Origin: Sphingomonas sp. KR3-1
GTDB taxonomy: Bacteria; Pseudomonadota; Alphaproteobacteria; Sphingomonadales; Sphingomonadaceae
Assembly (NCBI RefSeq): GCF_040049295.1
Contig: NZ_JBDZDQ010000002.1
Location: 620,001-684,000, forward strand
DNA: 64,000 nucleotides
Direction: 5' to 3'
Part shown: positions 1-8,169 of the stretch, in pieces
Numbering within the stretch: position 1 is the first letter of the stretch
Layout: each line of letters opens with the position of its first letter
The notes under the pieces: generated by a model
Databases searched by the model: none
Told to the model about the DNA's origin: nothing
What the model saw: only the letters and a program-made list of their open reading frames with translations
Made by a program: the position numbers and the translations under genes

Positions 1-382
1 CGTCGAACCCCGCCTCGCCCGCGGCTTCCTGCTCGAAGAACCATCGAAGCTGGTCGCGGTCGGCGGTCTCGGCCAGCCAGGGGAAGAGCGGATCATTCTG
101 TCCTGGACCGGCGGCCTTGAGCCCTTCGAACCAGGCGATGAAGCCGTCGGCATCGGTCGGCGCGGCGGCTGCCTCGTCGATCACCTCGGCGCGTAGCTCC
201 TCGAAGAAGCCGCCCTCGAGGCGTTGCATGCGGATGTCGCGCTCGAAGGTCTTCTGCCAGTCGATGCTCGGGAAGCCGGGCTCGAGGCGCTCGCGGTTCC
301 AGTGTGCAAGGCCGCGCTGGAAGCTGTCGGTGAGGAATTGCGATCGTCGTTCGGTGTCGAATTCAGCGGCTCTGGTCGCCAT
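1..382 (-). CDS. Iron-containing redox enzyme family protein (heme-oxygenase-like fold), 3' end outside window
   Basis: 127 codons are visible on the minus strand before the gene runs off the left edge. The ATG at 382 is preceded by a clear AGGAGAG ribosome site. The visible protein is helical and charged. It contains a segment reading NDPLFPWLAET followed by DQLRWFFEQE and AGEAGFD, which resembles the start of the helical bundle of 'iron-containing redox enzyme'/TenA-PqqC-like proteins. In that superfamily Glu/His residues bind a diiron site or a cofactor; the metal ligands cannot be checked because the C-terminal part is missing. It has its own EcfG-like promoter with an upstream palindrome, shared with katE and the cyanophycin operon, so a stress role is inferred. 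The family assignment is by recognition only and is moderately sure. Confidence 0.62.
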   Translation of the reverse strand, partial: MATRAAEFDTERRSQFLTDSFQRGLAHWNRERLEPGFPSIDWQKTFERDIRMQRLEGGFFEELRAEVIDEAAAAPTDADGFIAWFEGLKAAGPGQNDPLFPWLAETADRDQLRWFFEQEAAGEAGFD

Positions 383-409
383 GGGATATGCTCTCCTGTT
401 GACCGCCAG

Positions 410-465
410 AACCCAGGAACAGGAGGGCATGTTCCCCGACATGGCGCCAAACATAACCCAGGTTA
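410..465 (-). promoter_or_regulatory. Composite stress promoter: EcfG-like -35/-10 with upstream TAAC-N4-GTTA palindrome
   Basis: Read on the minus strand, GGAAC (435-431), a 17-base spacer and GGTT (413-410) match the general-stress sigma factor (EcfG) consensus GGAAC-N16/17-CGTT except for the first -10 base. A palindrome TAAC-CTGG-GTTA lies at 454-465, 18 bases upstream of the -35. The same arrangement precedes cphA, the DUF6894-crp pair and katE. It drives the iron-enzyme gene starting at 382. Confidence 0.6.
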
Positions 466-552
466 TCGAACTCGTTTTTAGGAGCCGGCGGCGCTCTGCG
501 CCGAGCGGAACGATCGCTTCGCCATGCGTTGTGTAGGGCGAGGAGCACCGCC

Positions 553-888
553 ATGACCGATCCAACGCAGCCCGATGCCGACCTTCCGCCCGAGGCCGGC
601 AAGCGCCTCGTCTTCGCCAGACCCGTGGACCCCGAGGCAGGGGCCGAGATCGGCACTGGCGGGGGCTATTCGGGGCAGGAATATGATTCCGCGGGCCAGG
701 CAGAATGGCGTGCCGAACAACAACGCCATGCGCTGCCCGCCGACGGCGCCGTGCACGGGAGCGGCGCAGGCACGGGCGGCGGCAATCCCGGAGAAGACTA
801 TGATTCCGACAGCCAGAACGGCTCGGGCTATCCGCGCACCGGCGCCGAAGGCGAAGCGCAAATCGAGGCTGCCGACGATCAACCCTAA
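553..888 (+). CDS. Small acidic glycine-rich hypothetical protein with an internal repeat
   Basis: 111 residues, no signal peptide and no membrane segment. I chose the ATG at 553 because AGGAG lies at 541-545. The protein is hydrophilic, rich in Gly, Asp, Gln and Ala, and contains two copies of one motif: GTGGGYSGQEYDS and GTGGGNPGEDYDS, about 40 residues apart. I do not recognise a family. It resembles low-complexity stress-induced proteins in composition only. A possible promoter GGAAC (507-511)/CGTT (527-530) lies upstream, but its 15-base spacer is one shorter than the EcfG norm. It is divergent from the iron redox enzyme gene. Likely real from the ribosome site and codon bias; function unknown. 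Confidence 0.6.
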   Translation: MTDPTQPDADLPPEAGKRLVFARPVDPEAGAEIGTGGGYSGQEYDSAGQAEWRAEQQRHALPADGAVHGSGAGTGGGNPGEDYDSDSQNGSGYPRTGAEGEAQIEAADDQP

Positions 889-971
889 CCTGCTTAGTGT
901 TACCGCATCCGATTGAGACCCAAGACTCTCCCGGCACGCGCGATGTGGCGCGAGCGGCAAGGGAGAGTCGG

Positions 972-1247
972 ATGAGCATCTTGATCCTGTTCGGCATCGG
1001 CATCGTGGCCGGCCTGATCGCGGCCTTTCTACGCGGTCCCGGCAGGCGGTTCGTCTTCCTGCATGTTCTGGTCGGGATCGTCGGCGCGATGGTCGGCGGC
1101 GTGCTCGTCGCGCGCTTGCTCGGCGACAAGGCCTATCACCCCGATCATTTCGATGCCGAGGCCAGCGCCTGGGCCGCGGGCAGCGCGGTGCTGTTTCTCG
1201 CCCTTGCCAAGCTGATCGGCGCCGCGCTGGCGCGCCGGCCCGACTAG
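972..1247 (+). CDS. GlsB/YeaQ/YmgE family stress-response membrane protein
   Basis: 91 residues. The start at 972 is preceded by AGGGAGAG. Three hydrophobic segments are visible: residues 2-17 (ILILFGIGIVAGLIAAF), about 28-48 (FLHVLVGIVGAMVGGVL), and about 68-84. This is the size and pattern of the small transglycosylase-associated/GlsB family, inner-membrane proteins induced by stress, with Gly-rich helices. No enzymatic role is established for the family. Its stop codon overlaps the convergent marC stop within the tetranucleotide CTAG at 1244-1247. Confidence 0.72.
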   Translation: MSILILFGIGIVAGLIAAFLRGPGRRFVFLHVLVGIVGAMVGGVLVARLLGDKAYHPDHFDAEASAWAAGSAVLFLALAKLIGAALARRPD

Positions 1248-1879
1248 GGACGCGACAGGAACGGCGCCTCGGCAAGGCCATCGAAGAGGAACTGAACCGC
1301 CAGGGCCGCGAGCAGGATGCCCGAGACGCGGCCGATCACATCGGCACCGGTGCGCCCGAGCTTGGCAACCAGCCCTTCCGAAGCGCGCATCGCGGCGTAG
1401 GTGAGCGCCAGGCACAAGCCGAGCATCGCTAGGACGCCTGCGCTCTCAAGCGTCGTTCCGGTGCGCCCCATCAGCAGGACGACGGCCGAGAGCGCGCCCG
1501 GGCCGGCGATCAACGGAAAGGCGAGCGGAAATACCGCGATGTCGCCCGGACGGCGCGCATCGCGCTTCTCGGGCTCGCTGATCGAGGAGAGGCCCGGACT
1601 CGAAAACACCAGGCTGAGGGCCTGGAGAAGCAGCAGAATGCCCCCGGCCACACGGAATGCCGGCATCGAGATATGCAGCAGCGACAGCAGCAATTGTCCG
1701 GCGACGGCGAACAGCAGCAGCACCAGGCCGGCAATGCCGATGGAGCGTGCCGCCAGTTTCAGCCGGTCCGGGCGATGCACCTCGGCGGTGAGGGAAGCGA
1801 AGATGGCGGCGGTCTCTACAGGTCCGATCGTGACGAACAAAGTCACGAAGGCGGAAAGGATGGACGGCGCGACATGCAT
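1244..1879 (-). CDS. marC: MarC family inner-membrane protein
   Basis: 211 residues from the ATG at 1879, chosen because the MarC family begins right at the first membrane helix (PSILSAFVTLFVTIGPVETAA). Six hydrophobic segments are visible, and the motif FPLAFPLIAGPGAL in the middle is the MarC signature (PLAxPLLAGPGA). MarC/YhgN proteins are polytopic inner-membrane proteins of uncertain function; the original link to multiple antibiotic resistance was not upheld. Alternative upstream starts would add an unlikely Arg-rich leader. It is convergent with the GlsB-like gene and divergent from hsp20. Confidence 0.85.
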   Translation of the reverse strand: MHVAPSILSAFVTLFVTIGPVETAAIFASLTAEVHRPDRLKLAARSIGIAGLVLLLFAVAGQLLLSLLHISMPAFRVAGGILLLLQALSLVFSSPGLSSISEPEKRDARRPGDIAVFPLAFPLIAGPGALSAVVLLMGRTGTTLESAGVLAMLGLCLALTYAAMRASEGLVAKLGRTGADVIGRVSGILLAALAVQFLFDGLAEAPFLSRP

Positions 1880-2004
1880 AAGCGGGCTCCACGACTCCTT
1901 GCGCAAAAATCGCGCAGTTAGGTTCGCTTCGCGGGTACGCAAGACCCTGGAATAGGGCGGAAAAGGCTACTGACGGGCTCGCGCGATTTTTTTGCGCGCG
2001 CGAT

Positions 2005-2031
2005 CTTGAAGCCGGTTTTGCCATTCCTAAT
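2005..2031 (+). promoter_or_regulatory. Candidate RpoH (heat-shock) promoter for hsp20
   Basis: CTTG at 2005-2008, a 17-base spacer and CCTAAT at 2026-2031 resemble the alphaproteobacterial RpoH consensus CTTG-N17/18-CYTAT. It sits about 95 bases upstream of the hsp20 start, which fits the product. This is a consensus match by eye only. Confidence 0.4.
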
Positions 2032-2126
2032 TTTGCCCTCGCCGGTGCGCGATGGCGACCGGCACTGAGGGCGCCGGCTCTCTCCGGCGTTCCTTGTGAC
2101 CAAGTTGCTCTATGGAGGATTTGCAC

Positions 2127-2603
2127 ATGAGGACCAATTTCGACTTCTCGCCCTATCGCCGTTCCACCGTCGGGTTCGACCGGTTGTTCGACCTGCTCGA
2201 ATCGAGCGCGCGCGCCGACACCGGCGACGGCTTCCCGCCCTTCGATATCGAGGCGATGGGCGAGGACAGCTACCAGATTACGCTTGCGGTGGCCGGCTTC
2301 CGTCCGGACGAGATCGAGATCGTCGCGCAGAACAACCAGCTGACCGTCAGTGGCCGGAAGGGCGAGGATGGCGACAGCGGCCGCTACCTGCACCGCGGCA
2401 TCGCGACGCGCGCGTTCGAGCGGCGCTTCCAGCTCGCCGACTTCGTCGAGGTTCGCAGCGCCGATTTCGACAATGGCCTTTTGCGGATTTCGCTGAAGCG
2501 CGAGATCCCGGAGGCGATGAAGCCGCGCCGCATCGCGATCGGTTCGGCGGCGCCGGCGAACGACCGGCTCGAAGGGCCGCGTTCCGAGCAGGAAGCGGCC
2601 TGA
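2127..2603 (+). CDS. Hsp20/alpha-crystallin small heat-shock protein (IbpA-like)
   Basis: 158 residues. The ATG at 2127 was chosen over an earlier one at 2112 because GGAGG lies at 2115-2119. The alpha-crystallin domain spans roughly residues 35-135. It begins at FPPFDIEAMGEDSYQITLAVAGF, contains the QNNQLTVSGRK strand, and includes RAFERRFQLADFVEV, the region conserved in IbpA-type proteins of proteobacteria. The N-terminus YRRSTVGFDRLFDLL is also typical of that class. Small heat-shock proteins are ATP-independent holdases that bind unfolding cytoplasmic proteins and hand them to DnaK/ClpB. A candidate RpoH promoter lies upstream and a hairpin terminator follows directly. Confidence 0.93.
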   Translation: MRTNFDFSPYRRSTVGFDRLFDLLESSARADTGDGFPPFDIEAMGEDSYQITLAVAGFRPDEIEIVAQNNQLTVSGRKGEDGDSGRYLHRGIATRAFERRFQLADFVEVRSADFDNGLLRISLKREIPEAMKPRRIAIGSAAPANDRLEGPRSEQEAA

Positions 2604-2610
2604 GCAAGGC

Positions 2611-2640
2611 GGCCCGCCGCCTGCGCGGCGGGCCTTCGCT
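2611..2640 (+). terminator. Hairpin terminator after hsp20
   Basis: A perfect 10-bp stem GGCCCGCCGC (2611-2620) / GCGGCGGGCC (2625-2634) with a CTGC loop is followed by a T-rich tail (TTCGCTTTT). It starts 8 bases after the hsp20 stop codon. It may also serve the convergent methyltransferase gene ending at 2646. Confidence 0.75.
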
Positions 2641-2645
2641 TTTGG

Positions 2646-3659
2646 CTAGGCCGCCTGGCTTATGATCGCTGCGACCAGCGCGATCCGGTCGACATCGCGG
2701 TACGCCGGGCGCTCCAGTTCCTCGCCGAAGACGTCGGGATCGAGCTCGCGGTAGCGCAGCGTACATTCCCCCGTTTCCGCTGCTCGGGTGAGCGCTGACT
2801 GCAGGGCATCCTCGCCGTCAACGATCGCGCTGCCGGTATAGAGGATCAGCCGCCCGCCCGGCGCCAGCCGGGCGATCGCGGCCTGCGCCATGCCGAGCGC
2901 GACTTCTGCTCCGTGCATGCCGCCGCCATCGCGGTAGTGCCGCTTGTCGTCGTCGATGATGTAGGGTGGATTGGCGAGGGCCAGATCGATCGGGCGCCCG
3001 ACGCCGCCGAGATTGTCGCCTTGGACCCCATGCAGCGCGACGCCCGCGGCGCGTGCATTGATCGCGGCGAGCCGGAGGGCCTGGGGATTGACGTCGGTGC
3101 CGGTGGCGGCGCCCAGTCCCGACAGCTTGGCAGCCACGATTGCGCCCACGCCGGCGCCCGTCCCGATGTCGACGATATGGCCGTGCTCAGGCGCCGGCTC
3201 GGCGGCCAGCTCGGCTTCGATCAGCGCTGCGAACCGATAGCTGTCGGGCCCGAAGAACACCGCGTCGCGTCCATCGGTCGGGTAGGCGGAGTGCAGATAC
3301 AGCGTGTCCATGAGCGAAGAGACGCGCAAATGGCTGCGGAGCAGGCCGCCGCTCGCTGGCTCGACCATGCAGGCCAGCTCGAGCAGGCCGAGCAGCTCGG
3401 GCTCGAGCGCATCGCGGGCAAAGGGCAGGCTCCAGCCGAAGATGTCCGCGAGCGTCCGCGCCCGCTCGCGCCCGGGGCGTGCCACCACGCGGGCGTGCGA
3501 GGCCGGGGTAGGGGTGACGAAACGATAGCCGCGCTCGCGCAAGCTATCGAGCAGCTGGAGCAGCGCCACGTCCTCGCGGCCGAAGACGAAGCGCTCGCCG
3601 AGACCGCCAGCGGTCTCGCGCCGCATCCGTTCGAGCGTGCTAATCGGTTCTCTCCTCAC
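2646..3659 (-). CDS. HemK/PrmC-like class I SAM-dependent methyltransferase, last gene of the cyanophycin operon
   Basis: 337 residues from a GTG at 3659. An N-terminal helical region (about residues 1-150) is followed by a Rossmann methyltransferase domain: the SAM-binding motif HIVDIGTGAGVGAIVAA around residue 160 and the NPPY catalytic motif (LALANPPYI) near residue 230. NPPY is the signature of N-methyltransferases acting on planar amides or amines, such as PrmC on release-factor Gln. The start is uncertain: an AGGAGAG lies just inside the GTG start, and the next ATG is at 3626. It overlaps the cyanophycinase gene by 20 bp, so it is translationally coupled. The substrate is unknown; its place in this operon suggests a role in cyanophycin or Asp/Arg metabolism, but that is inference. 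Confidence 0.78.
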   Translation of the reverse strand: MRREPISTLERMRRETAGGLGERFVFGREDVALLQLLDSLRERGYRFVTPTPASHARVVARPGRERARTLADIFGWSLPFARDALEPELLGLLELACMVEPASGGLLRSHLRVSSLMDTLYLHSAYPTDGRDAVFFGPDSYRFAALIEAELAAEPAPEHGHIVDIGTGAGVGAIVAAKLSGLGAATGTDVNPQALRLAAINARAAGVALHGVQGDNLGGVGRPIDLALANPPYIIDDDKRHYRDGGGMHGAEVALGMAQAAIARLAPGGRLILYTGSAIVDGEDALQSALTRAAETGECTLRYRELDPDVFGEELERPAYRDVDRIALVAAIISQAA

Positions 3660-4461
3660 GGTTCGTAGCGGCTTCGCCGGGCATTCTGCGCTCGAGGTCG
3701 AAGCGGTCGCCTGCGCTCAGCACGTGCAGGCGCACATCGTGCATCGACAGCGTACGCTCGGGCCGTGCCTCGGCGATATTGGAATGGGTGACGCTGGAGC
3801 CGTCGACGATATAGACTGCGCCCGCCCCGATCACGCCGAAGCAGCAGCCTTCCACGACGATCGCGGTGTCCTCGTCGATGCCGATGCCGAGCACGCGCGG
3901 GTTCTGCGCAACCGCGCCGAGCAGCCGGCCGATCCGACCCCGCTCGGCGAAGTGTTGGTCGATGATGACGTCGGGGACCAGGCCGAGGCCGGGGGCCATG
4001 TGCAGGTCGCCGACACGGTGCGATTCCGAGCTCGTCCCCTTGACCAGCATCGTCTCGCTCATCACAGAGGCGCCCGCCGAGGTTCCGGCAATCAGCCCGC
4101 CACGTTCGTGCAGCTCGCGAACCATCCGCTCGATCGGCGTGTCGCCGATCTGGCTGGAAATGCGCAGTTGGTCGCCGCCGGTGAAAAAGACGCCGGCCGC
4201 GCCCTGCAACAGCTCGGCGAACCGCGCGTCGCGCGTTTCCCCGCGCTCATGGACATAGAGTTCGACCAGGTCGGTGACGCCGAGGGCGCCAAAGGCTTCC
4301 TTGTACGCGTCGAAATAGCCTTCGGGCTCGTGGCTCGCGACGGTGGCGATGACGAGCTTTCCGTCGCGCACCCGGTCGGCGACGTGCTTGAGGATGACGC
4401 GGTCGTGTTTCTTGTCCTCATGCCCCCCGATGATGATGAGGGGCCCTGGTTGATCAGTCAT
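3640..4461 (-). CDS. cphB: Cyanophycinase (peptidase family S51)
   Basis: 273 residues from the ATG at 4461. Cyanophycinase is a serine exopeptidase that releases beta-Asp-Arg dipeptides from cyanophycin. The nucleophile elbow GTSAGASVM (Ser near residue 132) matches family S51. The N-terminal PLIIIGGHEDK and the FFTGGDQLRI segment are family hallmarks, as are the DQHFAERGRIGRL and GIGIDEDTAIVV segments. Length fits bacterial CphB (about 270-290). It overlaps the isoaspartyl peptidase gene by 8 bp and the methyltransferase gene by 20 bp, so all are in one operon with cphA. Together the products make and degrade the polymer. Confidence 0.93.
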   Translation of the reverse strand: MTDQPGPLIIIGGHEDKKHDRVILKHVADRVRDGKLVIATVASHEPEGYFDAYKEAFGALGVTDLVELYVHERGETRDARFAELLQGAAGVFFTGGDQLRISSQIGDTPIERMVRELHERGGLIAGTSAGASVMSETMLVKGTSSESHRVGDLHMAPGLGLVPDVIIDQHFAERGRIGRLLGAVAQNPRVLGIGIDEDTAIVVEGCCFGVIGAGAVYIVDGSSVTHSNIAEARPERTLSMHDVRLHVLSAGDRFDLERRMPGEAATNREERTD

Positions 4462-5347
4462 GGTCGAGGACGTCCTTGAGTTCGGAGGAATGGAGCGCGG
4501 CCCGCGGTTCGGGCAGCCAGCTCGCATGCAGCGCGAGGGCGAAATGCTCGCTGTTATGGGCCACGCCGATCCGGCCCGCCCGATCGATCACGATCGCCCC
4601 GGCTTCGCCGCCGACACGCGCAAGCCTGGCGATCGCGGCCTCGGCCGCGGGGGTGGCCTGCATGGTCTCCAGCGCCTGCATCACGCGTGCGGCGAGCATG
4701 GTCCGCAGGATGCTCTCGCCGTCGCCCGAGAAGGCGACGCCGCCGAGCTGGTCGTCCGCGTAGAGGCCGGCCCCCGGGATCGGCGCGTCGCCGATCCGTC
4801 CGGGATGTTGGCCGGTCAGTCCGCCGGTCGAAGCGGCCGCGGCGATATGCCCGGCGGCATCGATCGCAACGCAGCCGACCGTGTCGTGTTCGGGGCTGCC
4901 GGCAGCGGCAGGGGGAGACGCCAGCGGCTCGGGCTCGCAAAGCGCGATGCCATGGTCGCGCGCGAAACGCTCGGCGCCTTCGCCGACGAGCAGCACCGGC
5001 AAGGCGTCCAGCATCATGGCCGCGCCGCCGATCGGGTTGCGGATCCTGCGCACCGCGGCGACGGCGCCGACCGCGAGCGTGGTCCCGTCCATAATCGCCG
5101 CATCCATCTCGATCTCGCCATCGGCGTTGGGCACCGAGCCGATCCCGGCGTTGAAGGTGTCGTCGTCCTCGAGATGGCGCACCGCCGCTTCGGCGGCTGC
5201 GACGGCGCTGCCGCCACCACGCAGGATCTGCGCGCCGATCCGCGCGGCGGCGAGGCAGCCGGCGCGGTTGGCCTCCGCCTTGTCCGGCGCGATCGACTTC
5301 GCCCCGCCATGCACGATGAGGGCCCAGCACCCATTGGCATCATGCAT
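4454..5347 (-). CDS. iaaA: Isoaspartyl peptidase / plant-type L-asparaginase (Ntn hydrolase)
   Basis: 297 residues from the ATG at 5347, beginning with the family N-terminal motif ALIVHGGAKSI. Plant-type asparaginases cleave themselves in front of a Thr that becomes the catalytic N-terminal nucleophile; here the candidate is the Thr in HDTVGCVA (about residue 157). The FNAGIGSVPNADGEIEMDAAIMDG segment and the GAGLYAD substrate region fit. In the operon it should hydrolyse the beta-Asp-Arg dipeptides released by cyanophycinase to free Asp and Arg. It overlaps cphA upstream and cphB downstream, each by 8 bp. Confidence 0.92.
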   Translation of the reverse strand: MHDANGCWALIVHGGAKSIAPDKAEANRAGCLAAARIGAQILRGGGSAVAAAEAAVRHLEDDDTFNAGIGSVPNADGEIEMDAAIMDGTTLAVGAVAAVRRIRNPIGGAAMMLDALPVLLVGEGAERFARDHGIALCEPEPLASPPAAAGSPEHDTVGCVAIDAAGHIAAAASTGGLTGQHPGRIGDAPIPGAGLYADDQLGGVAFSGDGESILRTMLAARVMQALETMQATPAAEAAIARLARVGGEAGAIVIDRAGRIGVAHNSEHFALALHASWLPEPRAALHSSELKDVLDHD

Positions 5348-8123
5348 GCGCTGCGGCCTTCGACTCGGCGGCTTCCGCCGTTGCCGGCTCGAAATCGCGG
5401 ACGAGCCGCCAGACGCGCTCGACCGCGGTCGGCATCAGCACGACCAGGTCGCCGGGCGCCGCCATCCGCAGGCATGCCTCGGCCGCCCGATGTTCGTCGA
5501 CGATCCGGCGGATGCGCTCGGGCGCGAGGCCCGAGCCAAGGGCTGCGTCGGACATCAACGAGGTGACCTCGCCTTCCTGCCGCCCGCGTCCGTCGGGCGC
5601 TTCGCGGAACACGATCTCGTCGAAGATCGCGCCGGCGAGGCGGCCCATCTCGGCGATATCGGCGTCGCGCCGGTCTCCGGGGATGCTGACCATGCCGATC
5701 ACCCGCCCGAAGCGCTCGCGCATCTTGCCGATGACCTGGCCGAGCGCGGTCAGGCTCGCAGGGTTATGCGCATAGTCGACGATGACGCGGAAGCCGTTGC
5801 TGTCGTCGATGTTGAGCCGCCCGGGGCTTTCTTCGAAGGAAGAGGTGAAGCCTGCCAGCGCGCGCCGTACCGTCTCGACCGGCACGCCGTGCGCGAGCGT
5901 CATCGCGGCGGCAGCCAGCGCATTCTCGATGTTGAACTCGGCGATCCCGCCGATGGTCGCCGGAATCTCCGCGGCGGGCATCACGGCGATGCGCTCGCCA
6001 TCCCGGTGCAGAACGATCGTTCCGCCATAGGAGCCGGTCTCGCGCACCACCGCCATGCCGCCGGCCTGGACATGATCGCGCAGCCGGGGCGGCATCAGCG
6101 TGTCCCCGAACATCGAGAACCAGACAGGTGTGCCGCCCGCGTGGCGGGCGATGCGCTCGCACATCGGATCGTCGGCGTTGAGGATCGAATGGCCGCGTCG
6201 GGCGACGCTCTCGACGACCACCGACTTGACGTCGGCGAGGTCCTCGAGCGTGTCGATGCCCTTGATCCCGAGATGGTCGGGGGTGACATTGAGCACTGCG
6301 CCCACATCGCAGCGGTCGAACCCCAGGCCTTCGCGCAGGATGCCGCCCCTGGCGGTCTCGAGTATCGCGGCGTCGACCTTGGGATGGCGCAAGATGGCGC
6401 GCGCGCTCTTGGGGCCGCTCGCATCGGCCTCCTTGGTCAGCCGGCCGTCGATATAGATGCCGCTGGTCGTGCTCATACCGATGGTGAGGCCATGCTCGCA
6501 CAGAATGCGAGCCACCATGCGGACCGTGGTCGACTTGCCGTTGGTGCCGGTGATCGCGAAGATCGGGATGCGGCTGCGCGAGGGCCGCGGGAACAGCGCG
6601 TCGATGACCGGGCCGGCCACGTCGCGCGGGGTTCCGCTCGACGGCTCGAGATGCATGCGGAAGCCTGGCGCCGCATTGACCTCGACGATGCCGCCGCCGG
6701 TCTCCGCGACCGGTCGGGCGATGTCGCTTGTCAGGAAATCGATGCCGCAAATGTCGAGCCCGACCACCGCGGCCGCCTGCTCGGCGACCGCGATATTGTC
6801 CGGATGGATGGCATCGGTGCGATCGACCGCCGTGCCGCCGGTCGAGAGGTTGGCGGTCTCGCGCAGCACCACTTCCTCGCCCGCCATCGGGACGCTTTTG
6901 AGCGTCCTGCCGCTCTTGGCGAGCAATGCCTCCATCGCGGCGTCGGGGACGATCCGGGTCAGGACATTCTCATGTCCGATACCGCGGCGCGGGTCGGCGT
7001 TCAGGTCGGCGATCAACTGCTCGATCCGGTGCAGGCCATCGCCGATCACGCGCGCCGGCACGCGCTCGGCGACCGCGACGACCTTGCCGGCGACGACGAG
7101 GATGCGGTGATCGTTGCCCGCCACCTGTTGTTCGACGATCACCCGCCGCGAATGCGCGCCGGCGCGTTCGAAGGCCGAGCGGACCGCTTCCTCGGAGTGC
7201 AGGTCGGTGCTGACGCCGCGCCCATGGTTACCATCGAGCGGCTTGACCACGACCGGATAGCCAAGCCGCGTTGCCTCTTCCGCCGCGGCGTCGGCGGTGC
7301 GCACCACCGTGCCGCGCGGGACCGGGAGGCCAGCCTCGCTGAGGAGGCGCTTGGTCAGGCTTTTGTCGGCGGCGATTTCCACCGCGATGTGCGCCGTCGC
7401 GCCGGTGATGCTGGCGCGCAGGCGCCGCTGGCGGCTGCCGTAGCCGAGCTGGACGAGGCTATAGTCATCGAGACGCAGCACCGGGATGCCGCGCGCGTGG
7501 GCCGCCTCCACAAGGGCGCGGGTGGTGGGGCCGAGCGCGGTCTTGCGCAGCAGCGCTTGCAGCGCCGCGACCATCGCGGGCACGTCGCGGGCGTCCTCGA
7601 TCGCCGGGACGCCCAGCATGCGTAGGCCATCGATCGTCCCGAGCCGTTCTGGCAGCAGCGCGGCGACGAGCTGGATCGCGAAAGCACCGGCGGCGAGCGC
7701 GGTGGCTTCGTCGCGATATTCGTAGAGGATGTTGTAGACGCCGGGCCGGTCCTTGACGGAGCGCGTCTTGCCGCGCGTGACCGCGCTACCGGCCAAGGTC
7801 TGCAGTTCGAGCGCGACGTGCTCGATGATGTGGCCGAGCCAGGTGCCGTCATGAAGCCTGCGCAGAAATCCACCGGGCTCGCGGTAACTGCAGCCGTGAT
7901 TGGCGAGTCCGGGCAACAGGACGGCAAGCTGATCGGCAAAGCCCGGCAATTGATCGCTGGGCCAGCGCTCAAGCTCGCCCAGATCGATCTGGATCCGGAC
8001 CATCGGCCGTACGGAATAGAGATGCGGGCCGCGGTACACGCTGCGCTCCAGCACCCTCATCCCGCACGCGCCGGCAGCTTCGTCTGAACGGGCCGTGCCC
8101 GCTCGCCGCTCTAACGCCGTCAT
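5340..8123 (-). CDS. cphA: Cyanophycin synthetase (CphA1-type)
   Basis: 927 residues from the ATG at 8123. An alternative start is the ATG at 8060, where the typical CphA N-terminus (VLERSVYRGPHLYS) begins. CphA polymerises Asp and Arg into cyanophycin using ATP. Domains in order: N-terminal domain (to about residue 190); ATP-grasp domain (about 220-480, with GYPVVVKPLDGNHGRGV and EVNAAPGFRMH); and a Mur-ligase-like domain with P-loop ITGTNGKSTTVRM near residue 520, LNVTPDHLGIKG, and a C-terminal Mur-ligase fold with VDYAHNPASL. Both active-site regions look intact. It is first in the operon cphA-iaaA-cphB-methyltransferase and is driven by the composite stress promoter at 8170-8225. Confidence 0.95.
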   Translation of the reverse strand: MTALERRAGTARSDEAAGACGMRVLERSVYRGPHLYSVRPMVRIQIDLGELERWPSDQLPGFADQLAVLLPGLANHGCSYREPGGFLRRLHDGTWLGHIIEHVALELQTLAGSAVTRGKTRSVKDRPGVYNILYEYRDEATALAAGAFAIQLVAALLPERLGTIDGLRMLGVPAIEDARDVPAMVAALQALLRKTALGPTTRALVEAAHARGIPVLRLDDYSLVQLGYGSRQRRLRASITGATAHIAVEIAADKSLTKRLLSEAGLPVPRGTVVRTADAAAEEATRLGYPVVVKPLDGNHGRGVSTDLHSEEAVRSAFERAGAHSRRVIVEQQVAGNDHRILVVAGKVVAVAERVPARVIGDGLHRIEQLIADLNADPRRGIGHENVLTRIVPDAAMEALLAKSGRTLKSVPMAGEEVVLRETANLSTGGTAVDRTDAIHPDNIAVAEQAAAVVGLDICGIDFLTSDIARPVAETGGGIVEVNAAPGFRMHLEPSSGTPRDVAGPVIDALFPRPSRSRIPIFAITGTNGKSTTVRMVARILCEHGLTIGMSTTSGIYIDGRLTKEADASGPKSARAILRHPKVDAAILETARGGILREGLGFDRCDVGAVLNVTPDHLGIKGIDTLEDLADVKSVVVESVARRGHSILNADDPMCERIARHAGGTPVWFSMFGDTLMPPRLRDHVQAGGMAVVRETGSYGGTIVLHRDGERIAVMPAAEIPATIGGIAEFNIENALAAAAMTLAHGVPVETVRRALAGFTSSFEESPGRLNIDDSNGFRVIVDYAHNPASLTALGQVIGKMRERFGRVIGMVSIPGDRRDADIAEMGRLAGAIFDEIVFREAPDGRGRQEGEVTSLMSDAALGSGLAPERIRRIVDEHRAAEACLRMAAPGDLVVLMPTAVERVWRLVRDFEPATAEAAESKAAAHA

Positions 8124-8169
8124 ATTTGCCCCATGGTATCGGCCGGACTGGGCCTTCAGATGGCGCAAA

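Noticed and set aside
507..530. GGAAC...CGTT promoter upstream of the small glycine-rich gene
   Set aside because: The spacer is 15 bases, shorter than the 16-17 accepted for EcfG; kept only as a remark in the gene entry.
888..910. TAACCTGCTTAG as a further copy of the stress palindrome
   Set aside because: The right half-site is TTAG rather than GTTA and no GGAAC core follows at the required distance.
4881..7625. 914-codon open frame on the plus strand opposite cphA
   Set aside because: The protein is Arg/Asp/His-rich with no domain; cphA on the other strand has clear ATP-grasp and Mur-ligase motifs.
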